Of a stretch of DNA of 64,000 nt, positions 58,157 to 64,000 are shown one piece after another. The stretch comes from Segniliparus rugosus ATCC BAA-974 (GTDB taxonomy: Bacteria; Actinomycetota; Actinomycetes; Mycobacteriales; Mycobacteriaceae). Made by a program: the position numbers and the translations under genes. The notes under the pieces are model-generated. The model did not search any database and was not told the DNA's origin. It saw only the letters and a list, made by a program, of their open reading frames with translations. Position 1 is the first letter of the stretch; every line of letters begins with the position of its first letter. The DNA is taken from NCBI RefSeq assembly GCF_000185725.2, contig NZ_KI391953.1, positions 1,604,750 through 1,668,749 of the forward strand. Reading direction: 5' to 3'.

Positions 58157-58231
58157 GTTCTTCCGCCATCCACAGACGGCCGGGTAGCGCACATCGGCAT
58201 CGGCGCGCTCGCTCACGGCAGCGGAGAAACA

Positions 58232-58315
58232 ATCCTGTCCTCCCTGCGCCTGCTCGCCGTCATCGTCGCCGAGGTCTTCGCGACCAGCCTGTCGAAAAGC
58301 GCCGAGGGGTTCTCA
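58232..58315 (+). pseudogene. Remnant of a small multidrug resistance (SMR) transporter
   Basis: 28 codons read ILSSLRLLAVIVAEVFATSL followed by SKSAEGFS. This is the first transmembrane helix of EmrE/Mmr-type SMR proteins, including the essential membrane Glu in the AVIVAEVFATSLSK pattern. No start codon in context and nothing of the remaining three helices is present. The fragment ends at the 3' end of the convergent lipoprotein gene. Confidence 0.55.
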
Positions 58316-58332
58316 GGCTCGCCCCGACGGGG

Positions 58333-59292
58333 CTATTCCGCCGGGCAGAACGTGAGCGCTTTCGCCTCGTTCACCTGGATCGCGAGGGCGAGCCGGAGGT
58401 AGACTTCGCCGGTTTGGAGCGGGCCTTTGAGCTTCGCCCGGAACAGGTCGACGTTGCGCGCGTACAGCTTCAGCTCGGCGCGCAGCTGGGCGGGAAGCGG
58501 TCGCGCGGCGAGACGGCGCGCGGTCGCGGACGAGTCGAGAAGCCCTTCGACGGCTGCGGGTTTGCTGATCTCCATCGCTTTGGCGGATTCGGAGCTGAGC
58601 GGTTGGCCCGCCGCGTCGAGGAGCGGCAGCGTCATCGCGCTCGCGCGGGTTTTCGCCGCGCGGAATTGCGCGCACGAGTCGGCGAGGGTCTGCGAGGCGG
58701 GATCGGCGCTGGGCGGCGCGCTGGCCGGACCGGCAGGATCGCGCAGCAGATCGGGCAGTTTCTCGGCGGCTTTCTGGAGCAAGGGCAGATGCGCCCCGCA
58801 GGCGCTCGCCTCGGGGGCGGGCTTGGTCGGTTGGAACTCGAAGCGCACGCTCCAACCGTCTTGTTCGCCGGAAAGCGGCAGGAGGACTTGGCAATCGTCG
58901 GCGGATTCGCCGACCACGAGCGCCGGTCGCCCGTCCAGGTCGATCTGGCGCTGCCACGCCTTGGCGGGAGCCGGACGCCCCTGTTGCGGGGAGAGCAGCG
59001 CGAGATCGCGCGGGTCGTAGCCCACGTAGACGAGCGCGGCGGAGAACCGGTCCGCGCCCGAGCTGTCCGTGAAGACGCAGCCGGTGCGGTCCGGGTCGTC
59101 GAGACGTTCCTGGCTCAGCGGGCCCGAGGCGAGCTCGGACAAGTCCTGCGCGCGGACGCCCGCGCACACATCCGCCAGCCGCCAGTTCAGGGGGTCCGCG
59201 CCGACGGGGGTCTGGTTTTCCTCTTTCCCGCAACCCGCCGCGAGGAGGCTGAGGAGGGCGAGGACAGACCGGGTTGTCGCGCTTCGCCTCAT
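58333..59292 (-). CDS. DUF3558-like lipoprotein
   Basis: The 319-residue protein has a lipobox LLAAGC (lipidated Cys at about 21) after a short signal peptide (RSVLALLSLLAA). The mature part has the DUF3558-like pattern of WRLADVCAGVRAQDLSEL, a later GCVFTD, and a GRPALVVGESADDCQVLL segment. That family is common in mycobacterial surface lipoproteins of unknown role. A C-terminal helical part (180-319) adds further length. The SUKH gene diverges 52 bp away. Confidence 0.7.
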   Translation of the reverse strand: MRRSATTRSVLALLSLLAAGCGKEENQTPVGADPLNWRLADVCAGVRAQDLSELASGPLSQERLDDPDRTGCVFTDSSGADRFSAALVYVGYDPRDLALLSPQQGRPAPAKAWQRQIDLDGRPALVVGESADDCQVLLPLSGEQDGWSVRFEFQPTKPAPEASACGAHLPLLQKAAEKLPDLLRDPAGPASAPPSADPASQTLADSCAQFRAAKTRASAMTLPLLDAAGQPLSSESAKAMEISKPAAVEGLLDSSATARRLAARPLPAQLRAELKLYARNVDLFRAKLKGPLQTGEVYLRLALAIQVNEAKALTFCPAE

Positions 59293-59344
59293 CGGTCGAG
59301 TGTAACCAGCTAGAATCCGGTCTACGAGGCTACATCCGACGCAA

Positions 59345-59830
59345 GTGTGGCGCGCGCCGCCCGCTCCGGCGTACGCGCAGCCGCCGCTGACCGATGAGTC
59401 GCTGGAGGCGGTGGGGCGACAGCTCGGCGTGCGGTTGCCGGAATCACTGGTCGAGCTGCTTCGTTTCCAGAATGGCGGCCTGCTCCAGGTCGAGTTCTCG
59501 AAAGAGCGAGGCCACAACGTCACGCATTACGTCATCCGGGGCGTCGGCCCGAATGATCCTCGGATCGAGAAGCAGGCCTGGTGGCATGAAAACCCGGATT
59601 TTTCCCCTCGGCCGATGCAAGCAGAGTGGCTGATTCCGTTCGACGGGGGCGGGCACTGGGATCTCTGCCTTGACTATCGGCGTTCGCCGACTGATCCGAC
59701 CGGTCTGCGAACGTGCCCCGCCACCGTCGTGGTCGACTCCGAATGCGGTCCGCACGAGTCATGCGAATCCTTCGTCGCCGCCTCCTTCGACGACTACCTC
59801 GACCAGCTCGTGCCCGCAGACGACTGGTGA
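59345..59830 (+). CDS. SMI1/KNR4 (SUKH) family protein
   Basis: The 161-residue protein has the SUKH-1 pattern: LTDESLEAVGRQLGVRLPESLVELLRFQNGG (15-45), then AEWLIPFDGGGHWDLCLDYR and a final SFVAASFDDYLDQL. SUKH proteins often act as immunity proteins against polymorphic toxins but also occur alone. No toxin gene is next to it. The GTG start has no clear ribosome site. Confidence 0.85.
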   Translation: MWRAPPAPAYAQPPLTDESLEAVGRQLGVRLPESLVELLRFQNGGLLQVEFSKERGHNVTHYVIRGVGPNDPRIEKQAWWHENPDFSPRPMQAEWLIPFDGGGHWDLCLDYRRSPTDPTGLRTCPATVVVDSECGPHESCESFVAASFDDYLDQLVPADDW

Positions 59831-59881
59831 CGGAGCCCGGCTTCCCTCCCGCATCGAGCGCGGCCAGCTAAGATCCTCGCC

Positions 59882-60865
59882 ATGAGGGAGCGTCGGTTCG
59901 TGGGGCAGGCTGCTTTTGCCCTGTTGTCGGTCCTGCTCGTCGGATTCGCCTGCCGCTGGTTCGACACCGATTGGACGCCGTTGGTCGTGCTCGCGGCGCT
60001 CTGGCCGGTCGTAGTCCTCGTCGGCGCGCTCGGCCTCGCCCTTGCCGCCGCCGCCCGATGGTGGCGCACAACGGCGGCGGCAGCGGCGCTCGTGCTGGCC
60101 GCGTCCTGCGCCGAGGCCCCGATATGGTTCGGCTCGGCGGACCCGGGCGGGCATCGGCTCGCCGTCGCGCAGGCCAACCTCTATATGGGGAAGGCCGACC
60201 CCGCCGCGTTCGTGCGGCAAGTCCGCGATCTGCGCCCTGACGTCCTCACGCTCAACGAGCTGAACCCGGACGAGCTCGCGGCGCTGCGCGCAGCCGGGCT
60301 GGACGAGATCCTGCCCTACTCGTACACGCTGCCGGGGCTGGTCCGGGTCGGGACGACCGAGCTGTACACCGCCTGCGAGACCGCGATTTTCAGCCGCCAC
60401 CCGCTCAGCGGGCAGGGCGAGTTCAAGCAGCCGGGCGGGGGCGGTTTTGTCAACCACGCGCTGACGGCGCTCGCGCAGACCCCATGGGGGCAGGTCAGAG
60501 TGGTCGCGGTGCACACGTTGGCGGTCTGGACCACGGTGCTGCGCAATACGGGTTGGGCGTACGAGCTGAAACTTTTGGCGGCGCTGTTGCCGCTGCTGCC
60601 GCGCGATGAGCGCGTCGTGGTGGCCGGGGACCTCAACGCGACCTACGACCACGCCGCCTTCCGTGCCCTGCTCGCAGACGGCTACGCGGACGCGGGCGCG
60701 CAAGCCGGGGCCGGGATCGTGCCGACGTGGGAGCAGGGCACGGCGAAGCAGCTTTTCGAGATCGACCACGTCCTCACCCGCAACGGCACGGGGACGGGTT
60801 TCCGCTCCTTCCCGATCCAAGGCTCGGACCACCTCGGGGTGGTCGCGACGGTCGCGTTCTCATGA
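59882..60865 (+). CDS. Membrane-anchored EEP-family (endonuclease/exonuclease/phosphatase) protein, copy 1
   Basis: The 327-residue protein has about three N-terminal hydrophobic helices (10-30, 33-60, 66-78) followed by an extracytoplasmic EEP domain. That domain has VAQANLYMGK, the metal-binding Glu in LTLNELN, VVAVHTLA, VVVAGDLNATYDH and the final GSDHLGVVATV. It could cleave nucleic acids or phosphoesters outside the membrane. It is the first of two tandem paralogues, and the next ATG overlaps its stop (ATGA). Confidence 0.82.
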   Translation: MRERRFVGQAAFALLSVLLVGFACRWFDTDWTPLVVLAALWPVVVLVGALGLALAAAARWWRTTAAAAALVLAASCAEAPIWFGSADPGGHRLAVAQANLYMGKADPAAFVRQVRDLRPDVLTLNELNPDELAALRAAGLDEILPYSYTLPGLVRVGTTELYTACETAIFSRHPLSGQGEFKQPGGGGFVNHALTALAQTPWGQVRVVAVHTLAVWTTVLRNTGWAYELKLLAALLPLLPRDERVVVAGDLNATYDHAAFRALLADGYADAGAQAGAGIVPTWEQGTAKQLFEIDHVLTRNGTGTGFRSFPIQGSDHLGVVATVAFS

Positions 60866-61869
60866 GCGCGCTACGGAGGCTGTCGGGCGCTGCGGGCCTC
60901 GCCCTTGCGGCCGCCGCCGGGCTCGGTTTCTTCTTCCGCGAGACCACGTGGGACTGGGCCCCGAGCGTCATGGCCGCCATGCTCTGGCCGGTGTGGCTGT
61001 TGGCGGGGCTGTTCGGCGCGGCGCTCGTCGCCTTCGCCCGGTGGTGGCGGACCGCCGCGTCGGCGCTGGTCCTGCTCGTCGCGGCGGCCTCGTTCGACCT
61101 GCCGCTCTTCTGGGGCGAGGGGTCCGAGCCCGCCGGTCCGGGTCGTCTGGTGGTGGCCCAGGGCAACCTGTTCTGGGGCAAAGCCGATCCGAAAGCGCTC
61201 CTCAACGTGGTGCGGTCGCGCCACGTTGACGTGCTCGCGGTCGAAGAGGTGACCCCCGAGGAGCTGGCCGCGTTGCGCTCGGCGGGGATGTCCGACGCGT
61301 TGCCGTACTCGTTCACCCTGCCGGGGCTCATCCGGGTCGGAGACTCGCAGCTCGCCACGCCCTGCGACACCGTGATCTTCAGCCGGTACCCGCTCGTGGA
61401 CTCCGCAGAGCTTGTGGGGCCGGGCGGGTGGAACTTCCTGCACCATCCGCTTCGGTCCGTCGCGCGGACCCCGTGGGGCCCGGTGGCCGTGGTCGCGGCG
61501 CACGTCATGGTGCCATGGCCCGCGTACATGACCAACCCCGGATACGTGCGCAACCCCACGTGGGGATTCGAGATCCGGCCGTTCCGCGAAGCCCTCGCCG
61601 CGCTGCCGCGCGATGAGCGCGTCGTGGTGGCCGGAGACTTCAACGCCACCTACGACGTGGCGGACTATCGGGCGATCCTCGCCGCCGGCTTCGCGGACGC
61701 GGGGATCCAGTCCGGGGCTGGCTTCGTGCCGACCTGGGAGCAGGGCGAACCCTGGCAGCTCTTGGCCTCGGACCATGTGCTCGCCCGCAACGCGGTGGCG
61801 ACGGATTTCGAGTCTTTCCGCCTCGTCGGCTCCGACCACGCGGGCGTCATCGCGACCGTCGCCCTGTAG
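60862..61869 (+). CDS. Membrane-anchored EEP-family protein, copy 2
   Basis: The 335-residue paralogue of the previous gene has the same plan. N-terminal hydrophobic helices precede VAQGNLFWGKAD, the Glu in VLAVEEVTPEE, VVAAHVMVPWPAY, VVVAGDFNATYDV and GSDHAGVIATVAL. It starts inside the upstream stop codon. The two copies differ throughout, so the duplication is old. Confidence 0.82.
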   Translation: MSALRRLSGAAGLALAAAAGLGFFFRETTWDWAPSVMAAMLWPVWLLAGLFGAALVAFARWWRTAASALVLLVAAASFDLPLFWGEGSEPAGPGRLVVAQGNLFWGKADPKALLNVVRSRHVDVLAVEEVTPEELAALRSAGMSDALPYSFTLPGLIRVGDSQLATPCDTVIFSRYPLVDSAELVGPGGWNFLHHPLRSVARTPWGPVAVVAAHVMVPWPAYMTNPGYVRNPTWGFEIRPFREALAALPRDERVVVAGDFNATYDVADYRAILAAGFADAGIQSGAGFVPTWEQGEPWQLLASDHVLARNAVATDFESFRLVGSDHAGVIATVAL

Positions 61870-61878
61870 CGGGATCGG

Positions 61879-63441
61879 CTAGCCGAAGCTCACGCCTTGC
61901 GCCAAAGGCAGCTCGGTCGAGTAGTTCACCGTGGCGGTGGACCGGCGCATGTACGCCTTCCAGGAGTCCGAGCCGGACTCGCGCCCGCCCCCGGTCTCCT
62001 TCTCGCCGCCGAACGCGCCGCCGATCTCGGCCCCCGAAGTGCCGATGTTGACGTTCGCGATGCCGCAGTCCGAGCCCGCCGCCGACACGAAACGCTCCGC
62101 CTCGCGGACGTCGTTGGTGAAGATCGCGGACGAGAGCCCTTGCGGCACGGCGTTGTTGAGCGCGATGGCCTCGTCCAGGTCCGCGTAGGCGAGCACGTAC
62201 AGGATCGGCGCGAAGGTCTCGTTCGCGACCACGCCGGTCTGGGCGGGCATCCGCACGACGGCGGGGGAGACGTAATAGGAGTCCCCCTCTCCGACGCGCT
62301 CTCCGCCGACGAGCACCTTGCCGCCCTCGGCCTGCGCCTGTTCGAGCGCAGCCGCCATGCCCTCGTACGCGCCCTGATGGATGAGCGGACCGACGAGCAC
62401 GCCCTCCTCCAGCGGGTTGCCGACGCGCAGCCCCTGGTACGCGGCGACCAGCCGGGGCAGGAGCTCGTCCACGACGCTCTCGTGGACGATCAGCCTGCGC
62501 AGCGTGGTGCAGCGCTGCCCGGCGGTCCCTGCCGCAGCGAAGACGATCCCGCGCAGCGCCAGGTCCAGATCCGCGCTCGGCGCGACGATGACCGCGTTGT
62601 TCCCGCCGAGTTCGAGGAGGCTGCGGCCGAACCGGGCGGCCACCCTCGGCCCGACCTCCCGGCCCATCCGGGTCGATCCGGTGGCGGAGACGAGCGCGAC
62701 GCGCGGGTCGTCCACCAGCGCCTCGCCCGCCTCGCGCTTGCCGAGGATCAGCTGGTGCGCCTCGGGGTCGTGGCCGGTGTCGGCCAACGCCTTGCGCAGC
62801 AAGCCGTGGCAGGCCACAGCGGTGAGCGGGGTCAGCTCCGAAGGCTTCCACACCACGGTGTCCCCGCAGACCAAGGCGAGAGCGGTGTTCCAGGCCCACA
62901 CCGCCACCGGGAAGTTGAACGCCGAGATGACTCCGACCACCCCGAGCGGATGCCAGCTTTCGCGCAGCGCGTGGCCGGGCCGTTCAGAGGCGATGGTCTT
63001 GCCGTAGAGCTGGCGGGAGAGCCCCACCGCGAACTCGCAGACGTCGATCATCTCCTGCACTTCGCCGAGCGCTTCGGCGGCGATCTTGCCCGCTTCAAGC
63101 GTGACGAGCCTGCCGAGCGCGTCTTTATGCTCCTTGAGCAGCTCGCCGAGCCTGCGCACGACATGGCCTCGGGCCGGGGCGGGCACGTCGCGCCACTGCG
63201 GGAAGACGCGGTGCGCGGCCTCGATGGCGGCCCCGTAGTCGACGAGGGCTCCGAAGTGGTCGGCTCCGAGCGACCCGATCAGCTCCCCGGTGATCGGCGT
63301 GCGCACGGGGATCGAGCCGAGGCCCGCGCCGACGGGGCCGAAGTGCCAGGGCTGAATGTGCTCGCGCACGTCGAGCGCGGCGAACGAGGCTTCGGCCAGC
63401 TCGCTCAGGGCGCTGTGCGAGGGCGTCGCGGTGGCGGTCAT
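61879..63441 (-). CDS. pcd: Aldehyde dehydrogenase, ALDH7/L-piperideine-6-carboxylate dehydrogenase type
   Basis: The 520-residue NAD(P)-dependent dehydrogenase resembles ALDH7A1/Pcd: GVVGVISAFNFPVAVWAWNTALALVCGDTVVWKPSE (about 167-202), ELGGNNAVIV with the catalytic Glu, and the nucleophilic Cys in GTAGQRCTTLRR. NVNIGTSGAEIGGAFGGEKETGGGRESGSD is typical of ALDH7. In the lysine-degradation pathway it oxidises aminoadipate semialdehyde to 2-aminoadipate. The adjacent 2-oxoadipate-type gene, overlapping by 4 bp, supports this. Confidence 0.9.
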   Translation of the reverse strand: MTATATPSHSALSELAEASFAALDVREHIQPWHFGPVGAGLGSIPVRTPITGELIGSLGADHFGALVDYGAAIEAAHRVFPQWRDVPAPARGHVVRRLGELLKEHKDALGRLVTLEAGKIAAEALGEVQEMIDVCEFAVGLSRQLYGKTIASERPGHALRESWHPLGVVGVISAFNFPVAVWAWNTALALVCGDTVVWKPSELTPLTAVACHGLLRKALADTGHDPEAHQLILGKREAGEALVDDPRVALVSATGSTRMGREVGPRVAARFGRSLLELGGNNAVIVAPSADLDLALRGIVFAAAGTAGQRCTTLRRLIVHESVVDELLPRLVAAYQGLRVGNPLEEGVLVGPLIHQGAYEGMAAALEQAQAEGGKVLVGGERVGEGDSYYVSPAVVRMPAQTGVVANETFAPILYVLAYADLDEAIALNNAVPQGLSSAIFTNDVREAERFVSAAGSDCGIANVNIGTSGAEIGGAFGGEKETGGGRESGSDSWKAYMRRSTATVNYSTELPLAQGVSFG

Positions 63442-64000
63442 CGGGGGACTCCTATCTGGTTGTGATCTGCGTCGAAAGGGCTCAAGGGGCCGAGCGCGGC
63501 GGCCACAGCGGCTCGGGAGGCCCGCTCTTGCTCGCGGTAGAGCTGGTACGGGTCGAGGATGTCGCGCCCGATGGCCCCGGAGAGCCAGTCCTGGTCGTAG
63601 TCGGCTTCCGGGGGCAGCGACGGCGCGTCCTGGCCTTCGTCCAGATTGGACTGGAAGATCCCCGCCGCGCTGCGCGGCAGGAAGTCCTCGTAGACGATCG
63701 GGGACGCGTGCACGACGCCATGGGCTTCGACGCGGTACGTGAAGAAGCCGAGCCCGTCCCCGGCCAGCTCCGCCTCGGTGGCCGGGAAGAAGTCCGGCCA
63801 CACCCGCGCCGCCGCCTCCTGGCCGGTCAGAGACTCGGCGGCGCGGAGCTTGTCCGCCGCGAGCACGGCTTGGTCGTAGCGGTCACGGCCTGCCTCGGTG
63901 AGCGCGATCCCGCGCGCCTCGACCTCGCCGAAGCGGACCCGGAGGCTGCCGGGCCGGACCGTCCCGTCGGACTCGCGGAACATCCTCGGCTCGTCAAGGG
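63438..64000 (-). CDS. hglS: DUF1338/HglS-type 2-oxoadipate dioxygenase, 5' end outside window
   Basis: The C-terminal 187 or so residues are present and the frame is open to the window edge. The sequence GIALTEAGRDRYDQAV, then GLGFFTYRVEAH and SPIVYEDFLPRSAAGIFQSNL is characteristic of DUF1338 (YdcJ/HglS) proteins. These non-haem iron enzymes convert 2-oxoadipate to 2-hydroxyglutarate in lysine catabolism. The stop overlaps the pcd start by 4 bp (ATGA), so both are one operon. Confidence 0.82.
   Translation of the reverse strand, partial: LDEPRMFRESDGTVRPGSLRVRFGEVEARGIALTEAGRDRYDQAVLAADKLRAAESLTGQEAAARVWPDFFPATEAELAGDGLGFFTYRVEAHGVVHASPIVYEDFLPRSAAGIFQSNLDEGQDAPSLPPEADYDQDWLSGAIGRDILDPYQLYREQERASRAAVAAALGPLSPFDADHNQIGVPR

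Overview
This is a GC-rich (roughly two thirds G+C) chromosomal window from a mycolic-acid actinobacterium (order Mycobacteriales). The evidence is the gene content and local order. There is a mycothiol S-conjugate amidase (mca) next to a hemolysin-III gene, a short-chain Z-prenyl diphosphate synthase of the Rv1086 type, and a cbs-metB-greA-mca block. There is also a rpsP-KH-rimM-trmD-lppW-rplS-lepB-rnhB-DUF2469 block, and many GTG or TTG starts, several of them apparently leaderless. The genus cannot be settled from the sequence alone; Segniliparus is a guess. No tRNA, rRNA or CRISPR array was seen.

Layout. 1-6.3 kb: the end of an RDD membrane protein, a GH27 alpha-galactosidase, ribF, rpsO and pnp. 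6.3-17.6 kb: cysK-cysE, secreted and hydrolase genes, dapB with two small genes, thyA-dfrA, a YcaQ-type DNA glycosylase, dapA and RNase J. 17.6-27.8 kb: RidA, a nucleotidyltransferase, an alpha/beta hydrolase, a luciferase-like monooxygenase, a prolyl oligopeptidase, lpd, a DHA2 transporter and a Bax-inhibitor-1 protein. 27.9-36.8 kb: two tandem LipU-like esterases, a frameshifted cbs, an Rrf2 regulator divergent from metB, DUF488, greA, mca and a hemolysin-III gene. 36.9-43.2 kb: an accessory island between the hemolysin-III and Z-prenyl synthase genes, which are neighbours in M. tuberculosis. It holds a compact phage lysis/early cassette, then a sensor-like protein and a candidate aerolysin-type pore-forming protein with a proline-rich partner. 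43.2-53.1 kb: an MBL hydrolase, Z-prenyl synthase, ffh, the rpsP-to-DUF2469 block and an M23 peptidase. 53.1-64 kb: xerC, a DUF1326 metal-binding-type protein behind CsoR-like operators, dprA, a frameshifted comM, a degenerate YraN, a DUF3558-like lipoprotein, a SUKH protein, two tandem EEP-family proteins and the start of a lysine-degradation pair (pcd, hglS).

How the genes work together. The core blocks supply translation and RNA decay (rpsO/pnp/rnj, ffh, rimM/trmD/rplS), lysine and cell-wall precursor synthesis (dapA/dapB), and folate/dTMP synthesis (thyA/dfrA). Sulfur amino acid and mycothiol metabolism is covered by cysK/cysE, cbs/metB and mca, and DNA uptake and recombination by dprA/comM/xerC.

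Most notable: (i) three unrelated genes (ribF, the prolyl oligopeptidase gene, metB) each have their own 3' end tandemly duplicated just downstream; (ii) the accessory island with a lysin-holin cassette and a pore-forming-toxin-like bicistron; (iii) a perfect 28-bp inverted repeat with CsoR-like cores in front of a Cys-rich DUF1326 gene; (iv) an Rrf2 regulator whose putative operator sits in the 55-bp gap to metB; (v) single-base frameshifts in cbs and comM, decayed remnants of an SMR transporter and an FAD oxidoreductase, and a YraN protein without its nuclease motif.
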